Below the pieces are notes generated by a model that ran no database searches, was not told the DNA's origin, and saw only the letters and a list, made by a program, of their open reading frames with translations. This document shows positions 19,554 to 28,993 of a stretch of 64,000 nucleotides of DNA, one piece after another; the first letter of the stretch is position 1, and each line of letters begins with the position of its first letter. Source of the DNA: Okeania sp. SIO1I7 (GTDB taxonomy: Bacteria; Cyanobacteriota; Cyanobacteriia; Cyanobacteriales; Microcoleaceae); the NCBI GenBank assembly GCA_010672585.1, contig JAAHGF010000021.1:87470-151469 (forward strand), in the 5' to 3' direction. The position numbers were made by a program, and so were the translations under genes.

Positions 19554-20715
19554 CAGTTGACGCACTCGCTCCGGAATTTGAATGATTTCGTAATTCCCAG
19601 GCAAGTTCCAGTAACTTATGCCACTTTTTCTTCACCTGGTTTACTTTACGACCTAAAGTCTTGGCGATCGCTTCGTCAGAGAGACCTTGATGCTTCAAAT
19701 CTAGCAAACTTTTCTGTTCTGCGTCAATTTGCTCATGCAAAGCTGCCCATTCTGTGGGGGTTAAGCCTAAATTATGCTCTAAGTCTGCTTCTAACCATTG
19801 ATGAACTAATTCCCACCTATGTCCCATAGCAAATTTGAGCAAATGGTACTTAAAGCGCTGCTGTAAATAATCCCTTTGTCTGGGAGTAAGACCTAAGATA
19901 GACTCTATTTCCCCAGTTGATAAATCTTGTAAACGCAGTGCAAAGTAGTCTGCACAGTCTTGCTGCCCACGTTCCTCCAGATAGGCCATAAGTTCTTCTA
20001 TCACTACCAGGCGCAGAGAACCTATATCATCACCTGTATCCTGTTGTGCGGCCATTGCCTCTCGCACTTGTTGCATAGACCCATCATTCCATGTCTTATC
20101 TGAGTCAGTAGTTGTTCCCTCCGCTGCTTGGTCAATATCTACAGATGTTTCCTTTGGTTGTTGATGGGAAAATGTTTGAGCACGCAGAATAATTAATTGT
20201 TGACTACGACCACCAGACAAAGGTATACGTCTTTTGCCATAACGCTCTGTAAAGGCCATGTACTCTGCCAGTTCTAATAATGTATGGGGAGTGTACATTA
20301 TTGGCAGCTCAGTTTCTCGTCTAAAAGCATTTAAAGCCTCCAGATAAAATTGTTGTAAAAAGTCTTCAATCAGATTTAATCTTGCCTGATAACTTGATTG
20401 TATTTGAGGAGGAGTGATATACCTATAAACAATTGCACTTAGACTGCTATGTAAATGTATTCTTCCTTCTCTAGAACCAAGTTTGTAGTAATGTAAACAT
20501 TGTCTCAGACGATGTTGAGCTAGATTCTTTGCCCATTTACTTATTTCCCCAGAAGCTTGAATTCTTTTGCTTTCTATGCAAATTCTTTCTACTTCCTGTT
20601 TAATACGCTCTGCTACTGATTGGCAATTTTGCTTTGATGCACGAGTAGATTGCTGAAATTCATCTAGCAAGAGCTTTAAATTTTCTTCGCCAACTTGGCA
20701 GATTTCCCCCATCAT
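19546..20715 (-). CDS. hetZ: HetZ, heterocyst-differentiation regulator homologue
   Basis: 389 residues, starting ATG 20715 (a second ATG follows immediately). The sequence has the features I associate with HetZ: NCQSVAERI near 30, RLRQCLHYYKLGSREGRI, LLELAEYMAFTERYGKRRIPL, ALRLQDLSTGEIESILGLTPRQRDYLQQRFKYHL, and a final helix-turn-helix-like LSDEAIAKTLGRKVNQVKKKW. In Anabaena HetZ is a DNA-binding regulator acting early in heterocyst differentiation; it also occurs in non-heterocystous filamentous species. It is translationally coupled to the patU-like gene and separated from a divergent small gene by 92 bp. Confidence 0.85.
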   Translation of the reverse strand: MMGEICQVGEENLKLLLDEFQQSTRASKQNCQSVAERIKQEVERICIESKRIQASGEISKWAKNLAQHRLRQCLHYYKLGSREGRIHLHSSLSAIVYRYITPPQIQSSYQARLNLIEDFLQQFYLEALNAFRRETELPIMYTPHTLLELAEYMAFTERYGKRRIPLSGGRSQQLIILRAQTFSHQQPKETSVDIDQAAEGTTTDSDKTWNDGSMQQVREAMAAQQDTGDDIGSLRLVVIEELMAYLEERGQQDCADYFALRLQDLSTGEIESILGLTPRQRDYLQQRFKYHLLKFAMGHRWELVHQWLEADLEHNLGLTPTEWAALHEQIDAEQKSLLDLKHQGLSDEAIAKTLGRKVNQVKKKWHKLLELAWELRNHSNSGASASTDE

Positions 20716-20807
20716 TGTATTAATAAATTAACTACTAATAATTTTTTCGATTCATTACATATACACCCTGATTTCATACAATTTCTGAAAATACTAGATA
20801 ATAAATT

Positions 20808-21287
20808 ATGGACTTAGAACGACAAATCCAAACACTCATTAAAAATTCACCTCAAAATGGAAATACAGCAGAAATTGTTGAAGCAATTACACCTGCCTTG
20901 AAACTTTTAGCTCAACAATTACAACATTTAGAATACTATATTTTGCAAACTTTGTCACACAATTGGGTTTTGACTACCCTTGGTCATCGTAATAAATCTG
21001 AATTAGAAAAACGTGTCATTTATGCTTTTTCTACTCAAAAAGATGCTTCATCTTCTATTGTAGAGGATAATGTCGTTGCTACACCGGTGCCAGTTGTTTA
21101 TCTACTTTTCCAAATGATAGCAATTGAACCTTTAGATAGCCTTATATTTTTTGAACAACCTGGTAATTTGACAAAGGCTACAGAAGTTAAGAGAGAGGAT
21201 GTCCAAAAGCTGATAAATATATATCTCCAACAGTATCAGACATCCTCTAATTCCCACTCTAGCAAAATTCCTCCAGATATTGCTTAA
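20808..21287 (+). CDS. conserved hypothetical protein, divergent from hetZ
   Basis: 159 residues from ATG 20808. Predicted helical and soluble; no motif recognised. The central part (LAQQLQHLEYYILQTLSHNW) and the VPVVYLLFQMIAIEPLDSL stretch look like packed helices. Because it shares a 92-bp divergent promoter region with hetZ, the two may be co-regulated (inference). Confidence 0.6.
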   Translation: MDLERQIQTLIKNSPQNGNTAEIVEAITPALKLLAQQLQHLEYYILQTLSHNWVLTTLGHRNKSELEKRVIYAFSTQKDASSSIVEDNVVATPVPVVYLLFQMIAIEPLDSLIFFEQPGNLTKATEVKREDVQKLINIYLQQYQTSSNSHSSKIPPDIA

Positions 21288-21824
21288 AATAGCAATCAGC
21301 ACCTCAGCAGTCAGCCATCAGCAACTCAATTGCCGAACACTATAAGGAAAAGCTAATAGCTAATTAAAAAGCACCTCCTGAAAAAATGCTCACTAATAGA
21401 TACCTAATTCTATGCACAAATTTTTAGGCTAATAGCTGATAGCTGATAGTTAGTTAAGGCATTGAAATACCCTCAAAGCTTGTCTGATATTAATTAATAG
21501 TTCAACCATCTCAAGTAATAGAGAAAATAGAATTTAACCGAATAATTAATAATTAAATAATTCAGCTTTATCAACCTCCCCCTTCAAGGGGAAAAAATAA
21601 ATTTTTTTCCTTTTAGTCAATCCTCTTCTTAAAAGAGAGAGGTAATTATCCATTATCCATTATCCATTATCCATTAATGAAATAGCAAAGTTAAACTCAT
21701 CTGAAGACAGATTAGATTGCTATAAAAGATTAATAGGTCTACATCAATTAATTGCCTTTATTAAACTTTATCCTACTGCTAGTATTAATTAACTCTTAGC
21801 TAACTTATTGAAAAATACTAAAAG
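21288..21824. repeat. repeat-filled spacer
   Basis: Contains GCTGATA(A/G) and AGCAGTCAGC type simple repeats, a CCTCCCCCTTCAAGGGG hairpin module (21570-21600) and tandem TTATCCA heptamers (21651-21677). No gene seen. Confidence 0.5.
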
Positions 21825-22796
21825 TTAATACAGCCGACTTAAAACATAGTCAGTAAGATTAATCAGAGCTTGACGAGAATCACAATCTGGCAAGGATTTT
21901 AAATGTTCTACACCCATTTTCGCGTATTTAGTAGCTAATTCCTGAGATTTTTCAATACCGTCACTATCTTTAATCAATTGAATTGCCTCTTCTAAATCGC
22001 CATCTTGGGCTAATTCTCTTTCGATTAGTTTTTCTAAAGTTGGTTTTTCTGTTAATGCATATAATGTAGGTGCTGTCAAATTGCCACTTTTAAGGTCTGA
22101 ACAAGCAGGTTTTCCTAGAGATTCTGTCGCACTGGTAAAATCTAGTATGTCATCTACTATCTGAAATGCCAAACCTACATATCGGCCATAGTAGTACATA
22201 TCCTGAGCTAGTTCTGGTGAGACACCACTAAGAGTAGCTGCAGCTTTAGAACTATTAGCAATTAAAGAAGCTGTTTTATAGTAGCTCTTTTCTAAGTAAG
22301 CATCTATAGATAAATCAGTATCAAATTTATGTAGTCCTTGCTGAATTTCTCCTTCCGCAAGGTCCATAATTACTTCTGAAAGTAGTTTAACTACTTCTAG
22401 ATTATCTAGATTGGCCAAATACCAAGATGATTGAGCAAAGAGAAAATCTCCTGCCAGTACTGCAACACGATTGGTAAATAAACTATGAACAGTGGGGACA
22501 CCTCGGCGAATTTCTGATTCGTCTACTACATCATCGTGAACTAAGCTTGCAGTGTGGATCATTTCTGTGATTTCTGCTAAACGACGATGTTTTGGACTAA
22601 TTTCCTGATTTGGCATGGTAGTCCGTGAAATTAAAAAGACGATAGCTGGTCTCACTCGCTTTCCCTGTACGCGGAATAGATGTTCTGCTGCTGCGTACAG
22701 AATTGGGTGACGAGCACCTACCAATTGTTTTAAGTTATCTGTTAGCAGTTTTAGGTCTGCTTCTACTGGTGAAAATAGGAGAGTTGAAGTGGTCAT
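21825..22796 (-). CDS. sds: solanesyl (polyprenyl) diphosphate synthase
   Basis: 323 residues from ATG 22796. A trans-prenyltransferase: first Asp-rich motif HDDVVDES (Asp 88-92), second VDDILDF (215-219), plus GKRVRPAIVFL near the start for IPP/allylic substrate binding. It condenses isopentenyl diphosphate units to a long-chain prenyl diphosphate used for plastoquinone side chains. The length suits the cyanobacterial Sds group; chain length cannot be proved from sequence. Monocistronic, with a long upstream spacer. Confidence 0.88.
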   Translation of the reverse strand: MTTSTLLFSPVEADLKLLTDNLKQLVGARHPILYAAAEHLFRVQGKRVRPAIVFLISRTTMPNQEISPKHRRLAEITEMIHTASLVHDDVVDESEIRRGVPTVHSLFTNRVAVLAGDFLFAQSSWYLANLDNLEVVKLLSEVIMDLAEGEIQQGLHKFDTDLSIDAYLEKSYYKTASLIANSSKAAATLSGVSPELAQDMYYYGRYVGLAFQIVDDILDFTSATESLGKPACSDLKSGNLTAPTLYALTEKPTLEKLIERELAQDGDLEEAIQLIKDSDGIEKSQELATKYAKMGVEHLKSLPDCDSRQALINLTDYVLSRLY

Positions 22797-24094
22797 GGAT
22801 TAGCCAATCAAGCTACAAGTTAACAAAATTTTACATATTATATTCTTATTCTAAGCTAACCATCCTTCATATAGGTAAAGTAGAAATTTTTATAAATTAT
22901 TTTTTGTTTTTTGATAGGCAAAGTACATTTTTATAGTATATTGTATCTAATTGTTAAGTAACTCTCAAAATCCTATATACAAATAGTATTGACTGTGTTA
23001 TTTTAATAGTAAGAACTGTAATCATTCAAGTATTCAAAGTTGTTAACTATAATAGGAGAATGCTAGGTAATTCTGTAAGGAACTAGACTTATTATAGATT
23101 CATCTCTCAATTTACCTAATTATCAAGATCGGCTAGGAATAGTAGAGAATAATTGTTCACCATTCATTAAAGGTTGACTCAATCTACTATAACTATTTAG
23201 AGTAAAAAGAGATAATAGTTACATTTTAGACATCTCCGGAAACTAAGTTTTTACCCAGGTATTTCAAGGGTTTGAGATTAATTATCGGAGAGGTCTTTTG
23301 AATTAAAAAAGTAAATAGACCAAAAATTCCTCATCATAGTTATAAAGTTACCTATTGGGGAAGAGAATAGTCAACAACTTCTGAGCTGGAATACATATAA
23401 TTTAGTCATCATCATATTTGATCCAAATTAACCTGAAAATTTTTGCTATGTGGGTTATATCGATTAAGCTATCAGGCACTCTATCTAACTAATTAATGAT
23501 AATGAAGATAACTTAATAGCTGCATAGTTTGTCTGAGATATATTTACCAATGACTGAAGACTGAAGTGCAGAAATTGAGTTAACTTAAGCTTCTAGAAAT
23601 CTATGGGTTATTAGTTACTAAAACATAGTCCCAGGCTAAAATTTTAGATCGATAGATGATGTAATTAAGCAATATAATTGCTAAAAATTGCCATAAATTT
23701 ATAGTATTCCAGGTTACCAATCGTACTCAGTAATTATCAACAATTTCTCATCTGAATAACCTCTTCTCTAAAAATGTATCTAGGATCTAAATTTAGAGAA
23801 GACCTAAGCAGAAGGTAACTTAAAAGAACAGTTCAAGTATGTGAACTGAAAAATCAAAATCTCTGCTACTTTGCATTACTATTTAATGCTACAACCTTAT
23901 GAATACAAAGAGTTTAAGACTTTGTCTATAAGTTTCTTTTGCTCTAAAAATAAATTAAAGGATAATTGTTTTTCTTAGTATTGATTTCAATTAATTACTA
24001 AGTAAAGAATACTCAATTAATCTTTAATTACTTAGCTTTTGAGCTAAGAAATACTTACATCTCAATCCTCCTCACTATACCATTTAATAAAACT
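22797..24094. other. 1.3-kb gene-free region
   Basis: No reading frame is supported and, unlike most spacers here, I see none of the dispersed repeat families. One two-tier hairpin stands out at 23229-23295. The rest is AT-rich unique sequence that could carry the sds promoter or a non-coding RNA. Confidence 0.5.
23229..23295 (+). ncRNA. candidate two-tier hairpin RNA
   Basis: Outer arms GACATCTCCG (from 23229) and CGGAGAGGTC (to 23295) pair with one mismatch. Inside, ACCC and GGGT flank a short AGGTATTTCAA loop. The strand continues TTTTGAATT, a weak U-run. Could be the terminator end of an unannotated transcript or part of a structured RNA; function unknown. Confidence 0.3.
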
Positions 24095-24253
24095 ATGAAC
24101 TACAATCACATTCCTGTAATTATTCCCATTCTAGCAACTGGTTATGTATTTACTGTATATTTACTATTAACATTAGCCCAAAGAGGTGCAAAAATCACAA
24201 GAAATAAATCTTGGCAACAAGGCATTGCTAACTCAAGAACTAATTTGCATTAA
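24095..24253 (+). CDS. 52-residue single-span membrane protein
   Basis: ATG 24095 to TAA 24251-24253. The protein has one hydrophobic stretch (IPVIIPILATGYVFTVYLLL) followed by a basic tail (RGAKITRNKSW). The size and pattern resemble the small subunits of cyanobacterial photosynthetic or NDH complexes, but I cannot match it to a named one. A strong hairpin follows 9 bases after the stop, supporting a real transcription unit. No clear Shine-Dalgarno. Confidence 0.45.
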   Translation: MNYNHIPVIIPILATGYVFTVYLLLTLAQRGAKITRNKSWQQGIANSRTNLH

Positions 24254-24261
24254 TAAAAAAC

Positions 24262-24305
24262 AGCAGATAATACTATAGTTCTATATGAACTATAAATTAT
24301 CTGCT
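24262..24305. terminator. bidirectional intrinsic terminator
   Basis: AGCAGATAATACTATAGTTC pairs with GAACTATAAATTATCTGCT across a TATAT loop, a nearly perfect ~19-bp stem. The preceding A-run (AAAAAA) becomes a U-run on the minus strand; the plus side is weaker. It ends the small membrane-protein unit and could stop minus-strand readthrough from murI. Confidence 0.65.
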
Positions 24306-24332
24306 ATTAAGATTAATTTGAGTACTAAATAT

Positions 24333-24436
24333 TATAGCAGTCGAAGGAAAGTTAGGATAGATCAAAAGCTTAAAACTCAGACAACGCCTGATTTTTCCTT
24401 CTTGCTGCTTGCTTCTTGTTTCTTGCTTATGCTATA
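24333..24436. mobile_element. 104-bp miniature element (TATAGCAG family)
   Basis: Starts TATAGCAGTCGAAGGAAAG and ends TATGCTATA. The interior AGCTTAAAACTCAGACAA...GATTTTTCCTT is shared, inverted, with the elements at 58493-58607 and 6876-7175. Confidence 0.6.
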
Positions 24437-24622
24437 AAATAACTAATAAAATATTTGACATTTGTGTAAGAGTGGTAATGCCAAATTAATATAAAGTTGC
24501 ATAGAATAATATCTTATTTCTGTTTATCAAAATCATAAGGGTCGCGCAACCCCGCCTTGACTGGCGAAATATTTTTGGAGCGGGGCTTAAATCCCCTACT
24601 TCCCCTCCACGGTCGGGCCCCG

Positions 24623-24681
24623 CGGGTGGGTTAACTTCTGACTTCTAACTTCTGACTTCTAAGTTCTGACTTCTGACTTCG
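24623..24681. repeat. ACTTCTG simple repeat
   Basis: Tandem TTCTGACTTCTAACTTCTG units downstream of murI, following a C/G-rich stretch (24541-24620) with CGCGCAACCCCGCC and CCGCGGG(T/C). No gene between 24437 and 24701. Confidence 0.6.
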
Positions 24682-24701
24682 TTAAATCCCCAACATAAAT
24701 T

Positions 24702-25559
24702 CTATGCCATAGAAATAGGTTTGTCTAGAACCGTAGAGAAAGAAACTGATTGTACAATTGGTTTATAACCAAGCCATTGTAATGATAATTCAGCAAATTT
24801 TTGAGCAGAACCGCTAACTACGAATTTTGTTAGTTTTGCTTTCTCATAGTTTTGCAAATTCATAATTTCTAGCTTTTTCGCAGCTACTTTCACTAGAGAT
24901 ACAGCAGGGTCTACAAAATTAACATTTCTAGGTAGAAAAGAACGCAATATTGGTTCTAAATAGGGATAGTGAGTACAACCATAAACCAATGTGTCAATTT
25001 TTTGCTGTATTAATGGCATCAAATATTCTTCTGCTATCTGATATGTATAAGGGTTATGTAACTGATTTTGCTCTATTAAAGGTACGAAATAGGGACACCC
25101 TACTTGCCACACTTTAGCAGAAGCATTTGCCTCTAGAATTGCTCTACGATAGGCATTACTAGCAGCAGTTGCAGGGGTAGCAATTACGCCTATTCTTGTT
25201 CCTAATTCTACTGCAGCATTAGCCCCTGGTACAATCAGTCCTAGGATCGGAATATCAAATTTAGACTTGATTTTTTCTAAAGCAAGAGCTGAACTGGTAT
25301 TGCAAGCCATCAACACCATTTTAACTCCACTTTTGACTAACCACTCTATAATTTCATCTACAAACTGTACAATTTCTTTGCTAGTTCTTGTACCATAAGG
25401 TAATCTTGCTGTATCTCCAAAGTAAAGAATAGATTCACTAGGCAACTGTCTATATAACTCTCTCAGAACAGTTAGACCTCCTATGCCACTATCAAAAATA
25501 CCTATTCTTTTTTGTCTAGTTTCAACGATCATTATTGATAGTCTAGAAATATTATTCAA
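24702..25559 (-). CDS. murI: glutamate racemase
   Basis: 285 residues (ATG 25559; a second possible start at 25532 gives MIVETRQKRIGIFDSGIGG). Racemises L- to D-glutamate for peptidoglycan. Both catalytic cysteines are present: Cys86 in MACNTSSAL and the second in VYGCTHYPYL (about 196). The N-terminal IGIFDSGIGGLTVL and FGDTARLPYGTRT motifs are standard. Cytoplasmic; length normal. Confidence 0.95.
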   Translation of the reverse strand: MNNISRLSIMIVETRQKRIGIFDSGIGGLTVLRELYRQLPSESILYFGDTARLPYGTRTSKEIVQFVDEIIEWLVKSGVKMVLMACNTSSALALEKIKSKFDIPILGLIVPGANAAVELGTRIGVIATPATAASNAYRRAILEANASAKVWQVGCPYFVPLIEQNQLHNPYTYQIAEEYLMPLIQQKIDTLVYGCTHYPYLEPILRSFLPRNVNFVDPAVSLVKVAAKKLEIMNLQNYEKAKLTKFVVSGSAQKFAELSLQWLGYKPIVQSVSFSTVLDKPISMA

Positions 25560-25877
25560 ATCAAATCAATATAACTATAATGTATCGGTTGAAAATCTAT
25601 CTAGTTTTTCCTATTTATTTTAGTTTGAATAGATCAAAATTATATAATTCTTTATCAACTGAAGTGAAGAAAATGGGAATTGTCGAATATATTTTGGTTA
25701 TCATTACTGAATAAGATAGGTTAACACTATATATAGCAATGTAATGTAAAAATATCTTTGTAGCGCCAAAAATTTATTGTTTAGGTTAATTTTTAGACAC
25801 TACAGTTCAAAAATCACATTTAATTGCTACATATAGTATTATTATTGTCAGTTTCAGCTTTATGTTAGAGGGGCAAA
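25560..25877. other. murI-peroxiredoxin spacer
   Basis: 318 bases, AT-rich, no gene or clear structure. It presumably carries the murI promoter and the 3' end of the peroxiredoxin transcript, since both genes read on the minus strand. Confidence 0.4.
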
Positions 25878-26447
25878 CTAGCCAACAAACTCTAATCGAG
25901 CTGGTTTTTCTGCTGGTGCTTCTGTACCCTTGAGATAGGCTAATACCGTATCTGCGTCAGATGTCTCAAATGGATCGTCACCATAGTTGTCACTAAAACC
26001 TTCTTCAACAAATATCTTTTCGATTTTACAGTCATTGACAACCATTGCATAGCGCCAGGAGCGCATACCAAAACCGATATTGGACTTATCTACTAACATT
26101 CCCATTTTACGAGAGAATTCTCCATTGCCATCTGGTAATAGGAATACATTTTTGGCATTCTGCTGCTTACCCCATTGGAACATTACGAAGGCATCGTTTA
26201 CTGATAGACAAATAATTTCGTCTATTCCTTGTCCTTTGAATTCATCGTATAGTTCTTCATAGCGAGGTAAGTGAGTAGATGAGCAAGTTGGTGTGAAGGC
26301 TCCAGGTAATGCAAATAATACTACACGCTTGCCACCAAAAATTTCTTGGGTAGTTTTGTCTTGCCAACGATAAGGGTTAGGTCCATCAACAGATTCATCA
26401 CGGACACGAGTTTTGAATACTACATCAGGAACGCGCTCAATAACCAT
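25878..26447 (-). CDS. type II (atypical) peroxiredoxin
   Basis: 189 residues from ATG 26447. PGAFTPTCSSTHLP carries the peroxidatic Cys55, and a second Cys lies at about 80 (EIICLSVND), the arrangement of the PrxII/Prx5 group. Reduces H2O2 and alkyl peroxides using glutaredoxin or thioredoxin; cytoplasmic. The C-terminal extension (DDPFETSDADTVLAYLKG) is seen in cyanobacterial members. Preceded by a long repeat-rich spacer. Confidence 0.92.
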   Translation of the reverse strand: MVIERVPDVVFKTRVRDESVDGPNPYRWQDKTTQEIFGGKRVVLFALPGAFTPTCSSTHLPRYEELYDEFKGQGIDEIICLSVNDAFVMFQWGKQQNAKNVFLLPDGNGEFSRKMGMLVDKSNIGFGMRSWRYAMVVNDCKIEKIFVEEGFSDNYGDDPFETSDADTVLAYLKGTEAPAEKPARLEFVG

Positions 26448-26917
26448 AACTTAACCTCAAAATGATTTAGTAACTTAGCAATTCAATCTGTATCAGCTTT
26501 TACTGCTGTAAATCAGAATAATTCTTATTTAAGAATTTGTCAACGGCATTAAAGAAAAAATTTTATTTTTGAGGTTTGCTTGTGAATGTGTTGCAAAATT
26601 AGGTATAATAGAAGATTTACTTTTTAGTGTTTAGGGTGGTAGGTCGCAGGTGTTAGGTGTTGGGTGTTGGATTTTATACCAATTTTATGTGAAATGGTAC
26701 AGAATTATGAAATTTATTAACTTGTCTATCTAAATCTACTGGACTGTTTCACCTAAAATAGTGCATTAGGCTTTTCGATAATCACCTTATCACTCGGTCA
26801 TCTCAATCCTCCACCCCCCCATTTAATTATGCACATTTTTAGATGAAACAATCCACTACTAGACTGACACAGCTAATTTGGTGCAATAGATTTTTATTTC
26901 TAGGTGTCTTTATCTCC

Positions 26918-26951
26918 CCTACTCCCCTACTCCCCTACTCCCCTACTCCCT
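26918..26951. repeat. CCCCTACT tandem repeat
   Basis: Four to five tandem CCCCTACT units immediately left of the first GTTGCAC miniature element. The remainder of 26448-26955 is gene-free. Confidence 0.7.
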
Positions 26952-26955
26952 AATG

Positions 26956-27103
26956 GGGGTTGCACATTATGGAATGATATTGCCAAAAATTAGTTTAGAC
27001 TTTGACTAAAAATAACGATTAATTAATCATTCTAGCAATTGATTAATCTACAATCCAATTCAATCAAAATTCTCACTCAAATCATTCGTCGCTGTGCAAC
27101 GCC
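26956..27103. mobile_element. 148-bp MITE (GTTGCAC family), copy 1
   Basis: Left end GGGGTTGCACATTATGGAAT; right end ATTCGTCGCTGTGCAACGCC. The outer GTTGCACA and TGTGCAAC pair as terminal inverted repeats, extending imperfectly to ATGAT/ATCAT. The interior is about 85% like copy 2. No target duplication is visible around this copy. No coding capacity. Confidence 0.75.
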
Positions 27104-27200
27104 AAATCTACAGTCAACTTTGATTAATATGTTATTTTATGCAGCTTCTTATGAATTTGATATTATTTGATTCAGTTAAATAATTATTATGATTATTTAG

Positions 27201-27342
27201 GGGGTTGCACATTATGGAATGATATTGCTAAAAATCAGTTTAGACTTTGACTAAAAAAACCGAACATTAATCATTCTAGCAATTGATTAATCCAAAATCC
27301 TATTCATCAAAAATCTAAAATCATTCGTTACTGTGCAACGCC
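27201..27342. mobile_element. 142-bp MITE (GTTGCAC family), copy 2 with 8-bp target duplication
   Basis: Same termini as copy 1 (GGGGTTGCAC...GTGCAACGCC). It is flanked on both sides by the identical octamer TTATTTAG (27193-27200 and 27343-27350), the direct evidence of transposition. No transposase within; it would need one supplied in trans. Confidence 0.85.
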
Positions 27343-27519
27343 TTATTTAGTCTGTAAAAATGCCTTGTTTTGAACAGAGAATGAAAATAATTTAGAGGTA
27401 GTGATGTAGATTTGCTATTACTTTTCAATTTCAAAGAATTATTAGATTAAAAAATAGAATCTTTTACAGCACTTCCCGCTGTTATGAGGTGCAATAAGTA
27501 GACTTTTGATAGGGTAAAT

Positions 27520-27660
27520 ATTTTGGTAGTCCTGCATGGTAATGGTGAAGATATATATTTTTTAATTTCTCCCACACTCCCCATCTCCCCATCCCCCCAT
27601 CTCCCCATCTCCCCATCTCCCCGTCTCCCCATCTCCCCATCTCCCACACTTTCTAAAACC
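27520..27660. repeat. CTCCCCAT minisatellite block
   Basis: GGTAGTCCTGCATGGTAATGG, an A/T run and tandem CTCCCCAT/CCCCCCAT units. The same sequence, inverted, forms the insertion at 54474-54597. A reading frame on the minus strand (Gly-Asp-Gly-Glu-Met repeats) is just the repeat translated. Confidence 0.7.
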
Positions 27661-27702
27661 GTCAATATATGTACCTTATAACTTCGGAAACTGCTGTATA
27701 AC

Positions 27703-28317
27703 CTACCAAAAGTTACTAACTTGATATCCTAAACTATTTAACATAACTCTCAATAATGGTAGACTTAAACCAATTACATTAGTATGACAACCTTCTATTT
27801 TTTCAATAAATAAACCACCTTTACCTTCTATGGCAAAACAACCAGCACATTTTAAAGGTTCTCCAGTCGCAACATAAGCTTCTATTTCTTGATCGTTAAC
27901 GGGAGCAAAATGAACTTTTGTCATTCTACAAACTACGATAGTTTGATTTTTAACTAGATCGATTAAAGCATGACCTGTGTACAATTGACCAACTTGACCA
28001 CGCATTTTTTGCCATCTAGCGATCGCTTCTTTAGCATCAGCAGGTTTACCATATATTTCGTCATCAATAACTAATACTGAATCACATCCTAAAATTAAAT
28101 TTGATTGTGTTTCAGATAAGTTTTCTTTCATTAGAGACTTAGCTATTGTTTCTGCTTTAGCTTGGGCTAATGTTTCTACTAATTTTCGAGGTTCGATTAA
28201 TTTTACTGTTGATTCATCAAAGTTACTAGGCATAACTATAGGATGAATACCAATAGTTTCTAACAAGCGAAGTCTTGCTGATGATGATGAAGCTAATATG
28301 AAGGTTGGAGTTTTCAT
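27703..28317 (-). CDS. maf: Maf-family nucleotide pyrophosphatase
   Basis: 204 residues from ATG 28317 ([19 protein letters not shown]); an upstream in-frame ATG at 28353 gives an unlikely extra 12 residues. LASSSxxR binds the nucleotide phosphate; [15 protein letters not shown] and [11 protein letters not shown] are the other conserved Maf motifs. Hydrolyses non-canonical or modified NTPs to NMPs (house-cleaning) in the cytoplasm. It lies downstream of cyanoP on the same strand. Confidence 0.92.
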   Translation of the reverse strand: MKTPTFILASSSSARLRLLETIGIHPIVMPSNFDESTVKLIEPRKLVETLAQAKAETIAKSLMKENLSETQSNLILGCDSVLVIDDEIYGKPADAKEAIARWQKMRGQVGQLYTGHALIDLVKNQTIVVCRMTKVHFAPVNDQEIEAYVATGEPLKCAGCFAIEGKGGLFIEKIEGCHTNVIGLSLPLLRVMLNSLGYQVSNFW

Positions 28318-28450
28318 ATTTTCAAGCAAGTAAACAAATATTCCATAAAACATTGATAATTTGTCAGGACTATAGCCTATATTTAATGATATTTTTTAAG
28401 CTTGGAAAACTTAAAAATTTGCTAGTCCTGACTAATATAAAATTTTCTCA

Positions 28451-28993
28451 CTAATATATAGAGAAAGAGTTAATAACTTGCTCAAACTTATCATGCACTT
28501 TTTGCCAACGCGCTTCAGTAGCTGAAATATTTATAGTAAAAAGTTTACCTCGACTAACTCCTACACTTGCTAAATTATGACGCTTTCTCCCATCAGCAAA
28601 TTTAACAGCATATTCCAATTGATAATATGTTTTAGCTTTATATTCTCGTGCTTCTGCACTTACTAATTCTGCTTCCCGACCAGAGTCTGTTGGTGCAATG
28701 GCATTTTTGCTCAGTTTATATCCTACTTCAGTCGGAGTACCCAAGTCAGCCAAAGTTTGGTCTCCGACTACGGGACTAATAACGACACTAACATTCTCAG
28801 TGGCCTCAACTAGGTCATGGAATACTACATCCGGGCCATCAGATACTTTAACTTCGAGCCAACCATTAGGATAAAGGAATTCATAACCATCAGTTGTATC
28901 CACGAAGCTTTGTAGTCCACCGCCAATAGAAACACAACCTGTTAGTACCAGAGCGATCACTACTAAACATAAAACCACTATTTTCTTTAACAT
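28451..28993 (-). CDS. psbP: CyanoP (PsbP-like) photosystem II lipoprotein
   Basis: 180 residues from ATG 28993. The signal peptide MLKKIVVLCLVVIALVLTGC ends with a lipobox Cys (LTGC, Cys20), so the protein is anchored at the lumenal face of the thylakoid. The mature part (GYEFLYPNGWLEV, EVGYKLSKNAIAP, then YKAKTYYQLEYAVKF) is typical of PsbP. CyanoP assists early photosystem II assembly. Normal length. Confidence 0.92.
   Translation of the reverse strand: MLKKIVVLCLVVIALVLTGCVSIGGGLQSFVDTTDGYEFLYPNGWLEVKVSDGPDVVFHDLVEATENVSVVISPVVGDQTLADLGTPTEVGYKLSKNAIAPTDSGREAELVSAEAREYKAKTYYQLEYAVKFADGRKRHNLASVGVSRGKLFTINISATEARWQKVHDKFEQVINSFSIY

Noticed and set aside
27447..27665. 72-residue Gly-Asp-Gly-Glu-Met protein
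   Set aside because: A translated minisatellite; composition mirrors the DNA repeat.
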